From Salvia splendens (taxonomy: Eukaryota > Streptophyta > Magnoliopsida > Lamiales > Lamiaceae): DNA of 64,000 bases. A program made the position numbers and the translations under genes. The notes below the pieces were generated by a model. The model did not search any database. It was given only the letters and a program-made list of their open reading frames with translations, and was not told the DNA's origin. Each line of letters begins with the position of its first letter. The stretch's first letter is position 1. The stretch is taken from positions 4,836,001 through 4,900,000 of the forward strand of contig NC_056049.1 in the NCBI RefSeq assembly GCF_004379255.2. Direction: 5' to 3'. Below are positions 12,263-24,119 of the stretch, piece after piece.

Positions 12263-12539
12263 TATTACGTATGTAATGATCAATAAATATCAAATTTTAA
12301 CGCATAACTAGACACCAAATCTCAACCATTAGATCAAAAAAATTCAAAGGATGGGATTGAGTTTTAAAATTTTTGCATATAAAGTGTAGAATGGTCTTTT
12401 TGAAATCGGAATGAACTGTTTTCCTCTTAAAATGGTATGCATGGTCTTACTTACACAAGAAAATAGTTTAAATCAGATTAAAAACAGCTACGGAATGACC
12501 TAATTATACCGTTTAAATTTGATCAGCACTGTCTACCAG

Positions 12540-13153
12540 TGATGGTTTGGCGAATTTTTGATGGTGATGAATGCAGGAAAATGCAGATCACGACACAGAG
12601 ATTTACGTGGTTCGATTTACTGAGGTAAATCTACGTCCACGGGAAGAAAAGAGGGCAGAGTTGTATTGCTTGATCTGTTTTCTACAGCTTACAATACAGA
12701 CTTGCTATATGATCTTTTATGTCTCGAGAGCTCCTTTAGAACTTAACCCTTTTCTATCTGATCTAAGTTCTATTTATACATTGAACTAAGATCGTGGCTT
12801 GCATCACCACTAATGATGGTTGTGGATGTCGTGGAGGTCATGGAGATCCTGCATGGGTCCACTATCTTGCATGAGATCCTGCATGAGTCCACTATCTCTG
12901 TACTTGGTCCACTATCCTGCATGTGATCCTGCATGAGTTGACTATCTTCCAGTTCGGTCGAATACTGAGACCGAACTGCTGAACTATTGCCGAGCAGCTT
13001 TAGCCGATCTGAGAGTAGAGCTTGACTGGTCGGCTTTTACCGAGCTGTAGGCTGGGGCCGAACTCTTTGGTAATGCCGAACTGATACTCTTCCTTGGGCT
13101 TTGGGCTGATGGGCCGTCACTGCTGTTGGGCTTGTTTAGTCCGTACCCCATCA
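12540..13153 (-). repeat. Probable solo LTR, minus orientation
   Basis: About 614 bp bounded by TGATGG and CCATCA. Read on the minus strand it begins TGATGGGGTACGG, contains TATAAATAGAAC (a TATA box), and approaches its end with CCACGTAAATCTC-type sequence, a layout common at plant LTR 3' ends. It also carries many TCGG/CCGA motifs such as GCCGAAC and ACCGAGC. No internal retrotransposon sequence lies beside it. The flanking 5-mers (ACCAG and CCTAA) do not match, so the boundaries or an intact insertion history are not proven. Confidence 0.55.
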
Positions 13154-14496
13154 CCTAACATATAATGTGTACGTATACATTTATTAGTATGCATTTTGTA
13201 TATAGTAACATACAATTAAATATATGAAATAAAAGTGAGGTATAAATAAAACTATAATACTAGCTACTAATTGTAATAGAAGACCTCATATCCCGATTTA
13301 ACCGACTCCTTGAGATTCGCAACTAATAAGTAAATTAACAACATATCACTTGGGCTTTTGTAGCTGAAGCTACCAAAATAGGAAAGGAAATATTGTTTAA
13401 ACTTGAAGATACCAAAAACAGTGTGGATCCACCAGCTAGCCTAAACTAATAAAGCTACTACTATTAATTAAACATTCTTGTTATGTATTTGACACACATA
13501 CATCTTTATTACTATATGTAACAACAAGAAAATATTCTTGAGCCTATATATGCATAGCTAGGCTGTCTGTTACGAACTCCAGTGCAAGTAAACTTGTCTC
13601 GCATCGATTTTGTAAGATGTTTATAGACTATATAAACTCTCTCTGTTAATATTTGAGATGAGTTCTCATGTTTAACCGTAACAAATTCGAATTGTGAGTA
13701 TGAATACAACACTAAAATATAGTAGTATAGTGTAGAATAATAGAGATGGAATTGGAATAGGAGAGGTGTGATAATTACAAGTGATATGAGAAAAAGGAAG
13801 AGGTGGTGGTGGTGGCCCATGCAGCCTTTCTGAGGGCCCCTTCATTTTTGTTAGTTTGTGAGCAGACAAAAGCGATGAAAGCTTCTTCTTCTCCATCTCT
13901 GCTTTCACACACCTCCCCCAATCATACTTCCCCAGAATCTTGTAAAGCCACCCCTCTCTCTCCCATCCCAATACATCCATCATCATCTTGTGATCACTTT
14001 ATCTCATCTTATGTAAAATTCATCGCATTAGGTAAAAAAGTTAAAGTGTTCAATCTTGATTTGGTGATTCTAGTTCATTTTGTTGTGTACCCTAAAATCT
14101 TCTCACAAATTACTAAAATATGAGTATCAAGATCAAGTACTAGTAAACAATCAATACAATTATACAAATAGTAGTAGTTAATATTGGTTCATACATACAA
14201 GCAACATTGATGCCTTATTTTGCAGTGTGAACCCAAAACTAAATTAACAGTAATATAAAATTTGAAAGAGACTAAAAAACTATAAGGTTGATGCAAAAAA
14301 GACATAGGATGACGAGGACCACTTTAGTGGCTTTTGATCCTCAATAGTTCTCTATACTAATATACACACACACATATATATACAATACATCTCATTGTTG
14401 TCCAACCCTCCAATTTCTCCATCTTCATCCCTTCACAAAATTCTCTCCCCTTCACCAAAAACTTACAAAAAAAAGTTCTGTGACATACAAATACTT
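13154..14496 (+). promoter_or_regulatory. 5' flank and leader of the NAC gene
   Basis: The proximal promoter holds a TATA-like TATATATA at 14375-14382, about 115 bp before the ATG, after a short (CA)n run. A pyrimidine-rich stretch (about 14390-14460, CCATCTTCATCCC) looks like an untranslated leader. I saw nothing firm in the upstream kilobase, and small open frames here have no protein-like composition. Confidence 0.4.
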
Positions 14497-15971
14497 ATGG
14501 GGCCAATGACACTTCCTCCCGGATTCCGGTTCCATCCTACGGACGAGGAGCTCGTGGCCTACTATCTCGATCGCAAGATCAACGGTGGAACCATCGAGCT
14601 CGACGTCATCCCCGAGGTTGATCTCTACAAATGTGAGCCCTGGGATTTACCCGGTAAGTACTATAGTTCATATATTAGTCAAATCAATTAATGTTAGTTT
14701 CTTGATATATTGTGAGAAATATTAATAATTTTGATTTGACAGATAAGTCCTTCTTGCCGAGTAAGGACATGGAGTGGTACTTCTACGGCCCACGGGACAA
14801 GAAATACCCGAACGGGTCACGCACAAATCGCGCGACGCGCTCGGGCTACTGGAAGGCGACCGGGAAAGACCGGACCGTGCACTCACAAAAGCGCGCGGTC
14901 GGCATGAAGAAGACATTGGTGTATTACAGAGGAAGGGCGCCTCATGGCGTTAGAACTGATTGGGTAATGCATGAGTATCGCCTCACGTCCTCCACATCGA
15001 CTCTCAAGGTAATTAATACGAATACGATGATAATAACACACATTTTAGATTAGATAACGCCAGACTTAATTTACATTTTAGAATTAAATTTTAGTACTAT
15101 AATGTAACATTTTGTCACACATAGATGTGAACTAGTAATTAATTAAAGTGCATTCCTTTAATTATAGCCGTTGTTCACATTTATATAGGATTCTTATGCA
15201 CTATGTCGGGTGATGAAGAAAAACATAGTCTCACAAAAGACTAATGAAGCCGTCGCGGAGCAAGTTTTATGGGACGAAGGCGCGACCCCAGAAACATCCC
15301 GGGATCAAAATACCTCGTCCGATGTCACACCGGCCACGGTCGTCTCCAAAGATTCAACGGCTCAGATCGGATCGGATGAAGTGAATAGCTCCGTGATGGA
15401 TCATATCTATTGCAATGGCACTGAAAACATATCAAATTTCAATTTTCAGGTAAATAATACTTTTAAAATAATAAGTAGTAATTATTACTGTTGTTACGTT
15501 ATAGATAGATGGATGGTCCCAGGAATGATCCCTTTGATCGATTATAAAAGTGAGAAAAAGTAGAGAGCTATGAACTAACTCAACATATAAAAGTGGAAAA
15601 TATCTCCAAAACTGATGAATCAAATCGCTTTTTTCCTTCACCATTTCCCATGACTTCTTTTGACTGACTAAAATGTCTTTCCAAATCGAAATAATATGAA
15701 TAAATATTTTATTTTTATTTAATTTTTTAATCCAATTTGACATATGTATATAAATGTGCAGGATTACACAGGTTTATTCTATGAATCATGGTATCCATCG
15801 GTGGGGATAAACGACTTCGCGGAGATAGATTTTCCGATGACGGAGTGGAAATCGGGCGGTGAACACGTGGCGGATTCGGATAGGTTCAAGGATTGTCTCA
15901 ACGGCATTGCAACTCTAGATGAGATTTATGCCTTGTGCTCTACACACGATAGTTATGCTCACACTTTGTAA
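14497..15971 (+). CDS. NAC-domain transcription factor (4 exons, 297 aa)
   Basis: The exons are 14497-14653, 14743-15008, 15189-15449 and 15762-15971, all with GT-AG borders; their sum is 894 nt, in frame. The NAC domain spans residues 6-133. Visible subdomains are [15 protein letters not shown] (A), [13 protein letters not shown] (B), [21 protein letters not shown] then [10 protein letters not shown] (C), [18 protein letters not shown] (D) and [10 protein letters not shown] (E). The first intron falls within the codon after DLP, the usual NAC position. The C-terminal 160 residues are acidic and Ser/Thr-rich, as expected of a transactivation region, and have no membrane segment. NAC proteins bind CGT/CACG-core promoter sites as dimers in the nucleus. 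The domain most resembles the ANAC045/ANAC086-like group, though the C-terminus is much shorter than in those proteins. The start ATG was preferred over an upstream in-frame ATG at 14395 because the family starts at [10 protein letters not shown]. Confidence 0.93.
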
Positions 15972-17792
15972 TATTTTTAAAAATTACAGAGGTAGTAGTG
16001 ATGATGACATTGGGTTAGGGTTCTTTTATTACATATATATTTCTTTTCTTTTTTTGTTTGTTGGTTTGATTTATACTTGTAATGATCATATGGAAGAGGT
16101 AAGATAATTTTGTGGTAACATCTCAATTTCCTATTATTTTCTTGACATCTAGTTTTTTTTGTTCGTTTAATTTGGTGTGGTATACTGATTTTCGTCCGAA
16201 AATTGTGTTACATTTTGGGGGAAAAAGATCAATAATGGTTCCCTTATTACTTTCATAAGAACTCAATCCCCTGGCTTATTGAATTGGAAGAAGCGAATCA
16301 CCAACTAAGTCTCTCTCCATTACAATTATTTGAGTTGAGTTTGGTAATAAAAAAGTAGAGTTCATGCATGTATTATGTATATGCATTATGAAAAAGGACA
16401 AACAAGACTATTTATATAGGTTTCTAAGTGGGTGGGTTTAATTAAAGTTGGGTAATCTCAAAATGGAGTATACTAATAAATATGGGCTTTTGTTAACACT
16501 GTAAGAGCCCACAGCTCGGCCCAAAATAGTACAAGGTCATTTGTGACTTTTTAACGATGTAATTATGAAGTTGAAGTTTGAATGTTTGATTATAGTATTA
16601 TTCAATTTTTGCATTCATAAAATAATGTCCACGCAGTGCAGCTTAATTGATAAACTATTTTTTGAATTCGACTTTGGGATATGTGAATTAATTTCAGTAC
16701 TACTGTACGTACACGATTGAGAATCTTTTTAGCATCTCAAGGAGAATTGAATGCTATAATTTGCTGGTTATAGAAAGTCATATATGCATAAGTAATTAAT
16801 TTTCGGATATAATAATTGAGTAATTAGGTGATACGGTATATTTAATTCCATTTTTTGTGCCAGTGATTACTGATTTGGGATTACTTGAATAGAGAAAACG
16901 TAATGGAACAATTGATAGTATTAATCGCCAGCCCTTTTTTGCACCAAAACATCCTATTTATCTTATTCTGATTTGAGTGTATTTTATTTTTTCTTACCTC
17001 TTTAGCTATTAATCAACTGTTATGCTATTTGAGATTTTGAGTGGTACGTGGAAACATAAAATTTCCCATAAAAAAAATACAAAAATAATCTAGTAAGTTA
17101 TCCAAGTACTATTTCTTAATTTGCCATAGATTAATTTGTTACCAAAAATATGATTATCTAAAAATAACCCTCAATCACAAACACATTTTTGATAAAATAA
17201 CAAACACAAATTTAACTAACCAACATATATTATGGAGTCGTTTGATAAAAAAGATGGGATATGAGAAGATATATAAAATAGATAAGAAATACGGGTTTCA
17301 TGTCAAGATATGCAAAGATAGAACTTTTTTTGTTGTTGTTTGATAGAAAAGAAATTATCTAAATTTGTGTATATATATGTGTGTGATTGTGTTTTCTTGT
17401 CTGTTTATAATTTCCTAATTATAACTAAGGGATGACCTGCCTGTTCAAATTACTGGGATAGAATTAAATCCATCCTAACAAAGTTTTTAGGTAGGACAAT
17501 TTTGTCGAAATTTGAAAAGGTAGATAGTAAAATCTGAAGCAGGGATTTTTCTATTAGATATTGTATTAACGTGGCCATTTTACTCGTATTAATAATAGCA
17601 CGCATCTACACGTATAAATTAAATAAAAAAATGCACACTGTGAAACTCTGCCGCATAGGTATATGGATGATCGTTACTCATAATTGGAAAATCAATAATT
17701 TAGATTGATAATAATTAAAGACATGTGTAACACAATATAATACTAAGAATTATCACAAATATAATTTGTTAGTATATTTTAGATTTTCTAAG
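15972..17792. other. Intergenic, 3' of the NAC gene
   Basis: The first roughly 150 bases are probably the NAC 3' UTR. The rest is AT-rich. No gene and no clear transposon ends were found. Confidence 0.45.
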
Positions 17793-18161
17793 TGCTGAAA
17801 CAAAAGAGTTTGATCGACAAGAACCGAAGAAGAAAGGAAGTAGTATATCTTGGGAGAAAATTATAGGAACCTTTTATTGCTTTCAAGAATGATGATGAAC
17901 AATCAACTAACTACTCTGAACTCTATAGCTGCTATCTATATACATCACAAACTAATGAAGTGAACGAGAAGTTACACTTCTTGATCGGTTGCAACAGCCA
18001 AGCTCAAAACCGAGCTCAACTTCCACTAACTAACAAATTCTAACGGCTAGTAGCCGTTGGCTCCCAATTAATGAAATTTGCTTCCTTCGATTGTGTGTAG
18101 CTTTCCTCATCATTGCTCCCATGCACTTTAGCTATACTTCACTCAGTTACAATCTCCAACA
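17793..18161 (-). repeat. 3' LTR of the minus-strand Copia
   Basis: 369 bp. It begins TGCTGAAAC, where the partner LTR has TGTTGAAAC, and ends CTCCAACA. Confidence 0.9.
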
Positions 18162-18185
18162 ATCTCCACCTCAACTGATGAAGCT

Positions 18186-21100
18186 TCAATCATTTACTAC
18201 ACACATTCTGACCAACCTGCAGCAGTAAGAGAACTTTTCCTTACTTAGTGGTTTTGTAAGCATATCCGCCGGGTTATGGGCTGTGTTTATCTTCATCAGC
18301 TTCACTCTGCCACACTCCACCTCATCCCTTATGAAGTGTAGTCTCACATCAATGTGTTTGCTCCTTTCATGGAACATTTGGTGCTTAGCAAGACACAAAG
18401 CTCCATTGTTGTCACAATGAACTGTAGCACTAGCTTGCTGCACCCCAAATTCTGCTATCAAACCGAGTAGCCATTTTCCTTCTTTCACTGCTGATGTTAA
18501 AGACATATACTCAGCTTCAGTTGAAGATAGAGCAACTACACTCTGCAAACCAGATTTCCAACAAATTGCAGATCCAAACAATGTGAAAACATAGCCTGTC
18601 TGGGACCTTCTTGTGTCCAGATTTGCTGCATAATCTGAATCACAATACCCCACCAAAGGCTCCTCCTCAGCTCCACCTTCATCAGAGAATAGAATCCCAA
18701 GCTTATCTGCCCCAACAAGATATCTAAATGTCCATTTAAGAGCACTCCAATGCTGCCTCCCGAAGTCTGCCATGTACCTGCTGGTAGTGCTTATAGCATG
18801 AGCAAGGTCATGCCTTGTGCAAATCATCAGGTACATTAAGCTACCCACAATATTGGAGTAAGGCACCAACTCCATTTCTTTCTTCTCATCCTCTGACTTG
18901 GCCCTCTGATCTTTGGTCAGTTTGAAATGCATAGCCATTGGGGTTGCAGTGCATTTCATGTTGTCAATTCTGAATTTCTTAAGAATTTTATGAACATAAT
19001 CAGACTGGAACAACCAAAGTCTCTTATTCTTTCTGTCTCTGAAAATATCCATCCCAAGAATTCTTCTTGCACTCCCCAAATCTTTCATTTCAAAATCAGA
19101 ACTGAGCTACTTCTTCACTTTTATGATTTCTGCCATATCTGGCCCAGAGATGAGCATATCATCTACATATAGAAGAAGATAAATGGGCCCTTTCTTCTGC
19201 TTCTTCACAAACACGCAGCTGTCATATAAAGATCTAGCAAACCCCAGTTTACTCAAACTCTCTCCAAACTTGAGATACCACTGCCGGCTGCTCTGCTTGA
19301 GTCCATAGATACTTTTCTTCAACATACTCACTTTTTGCTCCAGTCCAGGGACCTCAAAGCCTTGTGGCTGGCTCATATAAATGGTTTTCTCTAGATCTCC
19401 ATTTAGAAATGCCGTTTTGACATCTAGCTGCTCCAATTCCCATCCTTGCTTTGCAGCCACTGCCAATAGAATCCGGATGGAATTGTGCTTGACCACGGGT
19501 GAATAAATCTCATTGAAATCCACCCCCTCTTCTTGGTTGAACCCCTTAGTAACAAGTCTAGCTTTGTACCTTATCTTTTGTGCATCAATTGTTTCAATTT
19601 TCTTCTTGTACACCCACTTGCACCCAATCACTTTTCTGGAATCTGCCTTGTCTACTAGAATCCATGTCTTGTTGCTAATTAAAGACTCAACCTCCTCCTT
19701 CATAGCCTGGATCCAATGATCCTTCTCTGGCCCACTTACAGCCTCAGTGTACGAGGTAGGCTCAGTTGACTCCAACTCCTCAGCCACATGGAGAGCATAA
19801 TATAACATTTCATAGTCATCAAATCTGGCTGGCCTTCTGACTGCTCTCCTTGGTCTATCTCTCCCCAACTGATGCTCTTGGGGTTCATCTGATGGAACTT
19901 GATTAGCATTCTCTGAATCTTGTTGACCATCAGAAGCTCCACCTATTTCACTTGACTCCATTCTTCGATCTTGGCTCTCCATTGGTGGCAAATCAAAACC
20001 AGTGATCTCATCTTCTTTATCAGTCTGCCTTTCATGGTTCTTAGAGATCAAGAATGGCATATCTTCCTTAAGAAATACAACATCTCGGCTAATAATGATC
20101 TTCTGATTGTTAGGCTCCAAGCACCACAGCCTATACCCCTTCACTCCTCTTGGATAACCAATCATCACACATTGCAAGGCTCTTGGATTCAGTTTGCCTT
20201 GCTTAATGTGTGCAAACGCCTTGCAGCCAAAAGGCTTCAATTTGGAGTAATCTGAGCTTGAGCCATACCATTTTTCATCTGGAATAGATCCACCAATGGC
20301 CGAGGAAGGGCACTTATTGATCAAGTAAGCAGTTGTACTTACAGCTTCTGCCCAAAACTCCTTCCCAATACCTGAAGAAGACAGCAAACACCTCACTCTC
20401 TCTAGCAAGGTCCGGTTCATCCTTTCTGCAGTGCCATTTTGCTGAGGATTAGCTGGCACGGTTCTATGCCTCTTGATGCCCATTTCCTTACAAAATGCAT
20501 CAAAATTCTTGGATAAATATTCCAAGCCATTGTCAGTTCTGAAAATCTTTGGAGTCTGCCCGATTTCAGTTTGCATTTCCTTGCACCAATTCTTGATTGT
20601 CAAGAATGCTTCAGATTTTTCCTTTAGAATGTAGACCCACACTTTTCTGGAGAAATCGTCTATGATGGACATATAATATCTTCCCCCACCAACACTTTTG
20701 ACTGGAGATAGGCCCCATAAATCCGAATGAACATAATCAAGAGGGGAGGATGAAGTATGGTTACCTGTTGGAAATGACAGTTTCTTGGCTTTCCCTAACT
20801 AGCAATCTTCACACTTCTCCATAGTTTCTTGGCACTTAACATCAATCTTACCCCCTTTGATTAAGGCCTTCAGTGTTCCTTCTGCAGGGTGGCCTAATTT
20901 AAGGTGCCATCTCCTCAGATCACTCATGGTTGCAACATGAGATTCACCAACAATCACAGCAGCTTGCAGATAGTACAGACTCCCAGATCTGTGAGCAACC
21001 ATCTTGACTTGCTGCCCTTTGATGACCTTCATTTCTCCATTCTCAGACACAAATGAGTAACCCTTTCTCTCAAGGGTCCCCAATGATACCAAATTCCTCT

Positions 21101-22161
21101 TCACCTCGGGTATGCACCTTACCTCAGAAAGAATTTTGACTGAGCCATCAGAGAGTCTGAGCTTTATGCTCCCTATCCCAGTGATGTCGCATGCTTTGTT
21201 GTTTCCAAGCAATACTGATCCGTGTGCTTTTAACAAGATTGTGGAACCACTCCTTATATGGGCAAATGTGGAACGAGCACCCAGAGTCCATTATCCAAGA
21301 ACCCTTTTCAGTTCTATCCACCACATTCATTACTTCAGCCGCATCTTCACCATCACTACTGATCATGTTAGTGTGTGATTTGCCTTCGGATGCCATTTTC
21401 TTTTTCCATCCATAGCAATCCTTCTTGATGTGCCCAGGCTTCTTGCACCAATGGCAGGATCTTTTCTCCTTCACACCAGATGCATCAAACTTAGGCAGCT
21501 CGAACCTTTTCTTGAATTTTCCTTTGTTCCACTTCTTGATATTCAGGGATTCTGATGGTGTTTCCGGCCCTCTAGAGCCATTCTTCTGCAGCTCATTGGC
21601 CTTGAGTGCAGAATAAACCTCATTGTATGTTATAGCATTGTCTCTTCCATAGAGAATCGCATCTCTTAACTGATCATAAGAGCTGGGCAAGGCATTCAAG
21701 ACCAGAATCGCCTTGTCTTCATCTTTCATCTTCACATCGACTGCTTCCAAATCATCTACAGCTTTGCAAAAGTCCTCTAGCTGCTTCACTATGGATTTAT
21801 CTTCAGAGAAGCCATAGGAGTAAAACCTCCTCTTCATGTACAAACGATTAGCCAGAGACTTTGCTAAGTAGACATCATCCAATTTCTTCAAGATTCCAGC
21901 AGCAGTGGTCTCCCCTTGAACCTCTCTCAAAACCTTGTCTCCTAAGCATAAGATGACAGCACTGTGGGCCGTCATCTGCATCTCATCGAACTTGGCTTGG
22001 GCTTTCTCATCTAGTGCCGGCGCTTTCGCTTTCCCATCTGCTTCAGCCGAAGTCAGAACCGCTGCAAGCCCTTGCTGCACTAGAACCACCCGCATTTTTA
22101 CTTTCCACAAGCCATAGTCATTCTTGCCCGAGAATTTCTCTGCCTCGAGCCTCGCTGCCAT
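18186..22161 (-). pseudogene. Copia gag-pol polyprotein, broken
   Basis: Starting at 22161 (MAARLEAEKFSGKNDYGLWK), the frame carries gag, the zinc knuckle CHWCKKPGHIKKDC and the protease MDSGCSFHICP. A frame shift near 21150-21240 follows. The next segment (GAG-pre-integrase, WHLKLGHPAEG) ends at a TAG after CEDC (about 20800). Integrase (RTDNGLEYL, NPQQNGTAERMNRT) and reverse transcriptase (YVDDML) run to another TAG after IIKVKK (19107). RNase H (GYCDSDYAANLDTRRS, KHIDVRLHFIRD) then runs to 18186. One shift and two nonsense codons make it unlikely to give a working polyprotein, though each domain is still recognisable, which agrees with a fairly recent insertion. Confidence 0.92.
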
Positions 22162-22209
22162 CTCTACACACTTGATCGATCAACTTGGCATCCCACAGAC
22201 GGCGCCAAT

Positions 22210-22578
22210 TGTTGAAACAAAAGAGTTTGATCGACAAGAACCGAAGAAGAAAGGAAGTAGTATATCTTGGGAGAAAATTATAGGAACCTTTTATTTCTTT
22301 CAAGAATGATGATGAACAATCAACTAACTACTCTGAACTCTATAGCTGCTATCTATATACATCACAAACTAATGAAGTGAACGAGAAGTTACACTTCTTG
22401 ATCGGTTGCAACAGCCAAGCTCAAAACCGAGCTCAACTTCCACTAACTAACAAATCCTAACGGCTAGTAGCCGTTGGCTCCCAAATATTGAAATTTGCTT
22501 CCTTCGATTGTGTGTAGCTTTCCTCATCATTGCTCCCATGCACTTTAGCTATACTTCACTCAGTTACAATCTCCAACA
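22210..22578 (-). repeat. 5' LTR of the minus-strand Copia
   Basis: 369 bp, TGTTGAAAC to CTCCAACA on the plus strand, nearly identical to 17793-18161. Confidence 0.9.
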
Positions 22579-23427
22579 ATAGATATTTGGTTGATGTAAT
22601 CAGAAAAGGAGTTGACGGTTAAGGTTGGCTTAAACCTCATTGAAGAGAGCAACATTTTTTATACATGTGAATATGTGATAAATGTATCACATTTTTTTAT
22701 AAATGTATTGATGTATTAGCAGGATTCGTGGAAAAGTTCGAACTCCATGTAATTTGAATTCAAACAACTTTAAAATGTGAAGGATTCCGATTTCCTTACA
22801 ATTGTTAATTTCCCGCGTTTTGCATGTTAAATATATTTTAAATTAAATATTTTGATCTTATATTATGAGTATCTATTTAATTCATGTAAGTGCATTACAA
22901 AATTGATATATTCAATTCTCGTCCATTGATAACAGTAATTAAAATAGGTGGTCCCTGTGCACCCTGAAGACCAACTCAACTCTGTATACATTTAATTTTA
23001 ATTCTCTTAAAAAAAACTATTTTCATTTTATGTCATTTTTTAATAATAGAAACTTTCTAAATTTTATATTTTAGGACGTGAACTCCATAATCTACTAACA
23101 TTATTTTCACTAGGTTTTCTCTTCCTCTTTTCTTATTTTATCCATTTCACTTCATTTCTCAATTATTTGCTCTTACAAAACTCATGTCATTTCTAAAATT
23201 TATTAACCTAAAATTAATTCACCTAATTAATTGGTATAATATATTTTATTCAAAATTACTAATAAATATAATTTTTTACAGTATCATAAATCCCTAATAA
23301 AACTAATATTTCCTCCATCTCAAGCTTTGTGCAGTATTTCATTTCAGACCATCCCAAGCTACTGCAATATTTAGGTTCGGGCAGTGTTTTGTTTTTTCTT
23401 TCTCTATTTTATTTTTATTTTCTTTTT
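22579..23427. other. Intergenic; Stowaway-like relic near the end
   Basis: AT-rich with no gene. From about 23310 the sequence TTTCCTCCATCTCAAGC resembles a worn Stowaway end, in or beside which the next Copia inserted. Confidence 0.4.
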
Positions 23428-24055
23428 TGTAATAATGGAGTGCTCATTTCAGTTGGAAGAAGCTCGGCTAGAAAGGAGTTCGGTAAGCTCGGCTTACCGA
23501 GCTGGAACTAGCCTGGAACTAGCCGAGAAGAAGAAGAAGAAGGCAGAAGTCGGTAAGCTCAGCGGTAAGGAAGCTCGGTATGGAAGCTCGGTATGGAAGC
23601 TCGGCGTTGAGCTGGAATGAGCCGAGAAGGAAGAGTTCGGTTGTAAGCCGAGAAGGAAGAGTTCGGTTGTAAGCCGAGAATGAGTTCGGTATTGAGCCGA
23701 GGAAGGAGCTCGGTCTTGAACCGAGAAGGTAGAAGCAACCTAGCCGAACTAGCCGTTGGAGCAGCAGTTAGTTAGCTGAGATGTAGCGGTTATTCTTCTT
23801 GCTTTCTTGATTCTTCTTGTAGTTAGTTAGTAGCAGTTGCTACGTGATTATAGAGCTTTAAATAGCTCACCGTGTATGTAGTTTAGAATAGAGTTTAATC
23901 AATAAAGAGTTTTCCAGTTTTCTCTCCAAGATTATCATCTTCAATACTCAAAGTGTGAGTGTGTGTGTTTTCTGCATTGTGTGATCTCATACAACAGTGA
24001 GTGTGTGTGTGATCTTATTGAGTGTGTGAAAGCCTTGTGTGCGTAAAACCCAACA
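23428..24055 (+). repeat. 5' LTR of the young Copia
   Basis: 628 bp, TGTAATAATGG to CCCAACA. The first half is packed with CTCGG/CCGAG motifs in near-palindromic pairs, and a direct repeat (GAGTTCGGTTGTAAGCCGAG) occurs twice. An AATAAAGAG signal lies near 23900, and GT-rich runs fill the last 100 bases. Confidence 0.95.
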
Positions 24056-24119
24056 AGTGGCGCCGTCTGTGGGAAAGGGATATTGAAGCTGATTTGCAGA
24101 GGATCAAACGGTTTCAGAG

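Larger units (their letters stand above)
17793..22578 (-). mobile_element. Complete but defective Copia retrotransposon
   Basis: A 4,786-bp element with two 369-bp LTRs (17793-18161 and 22210-22578), read on the minus strand. By eye the LTRs differ at five positions (about 1.4%). Inside the sense 5' LTR, two bases after its end, lies the primer-binding site TGGCGCCGTCTGTGGGA (minus strand, from 22207). Before the 3' LTR is the purine tract GAGGTGGAGAT (18162-18172, complement). Flanks CTAAG and ATAGA do not match, so no target duplication remains. The polyprotein is broken. The gag start and primer site closely resemble the plus-strand element at 23428, so both belong to one lineage. Confidence 0.93.

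Noticed and set aside
12571..12789. 72-codon frame in the solo LTR
   Set aside because: It lies inside the LTR and opposite to its TATA box direction.
13803..14123. 106-codon frame upstream of the NAC gene
   Set aside because: Low-complexity Ser/Pro/His translation of pyrimidine-rich leader-like DNA; no family match that I recognise.
17225..17520. Possible Tourist-like MITE (GGAGTCGTTTGATAAAAAAG)
   Set aside because: No convincing inverted partner or target duplication.
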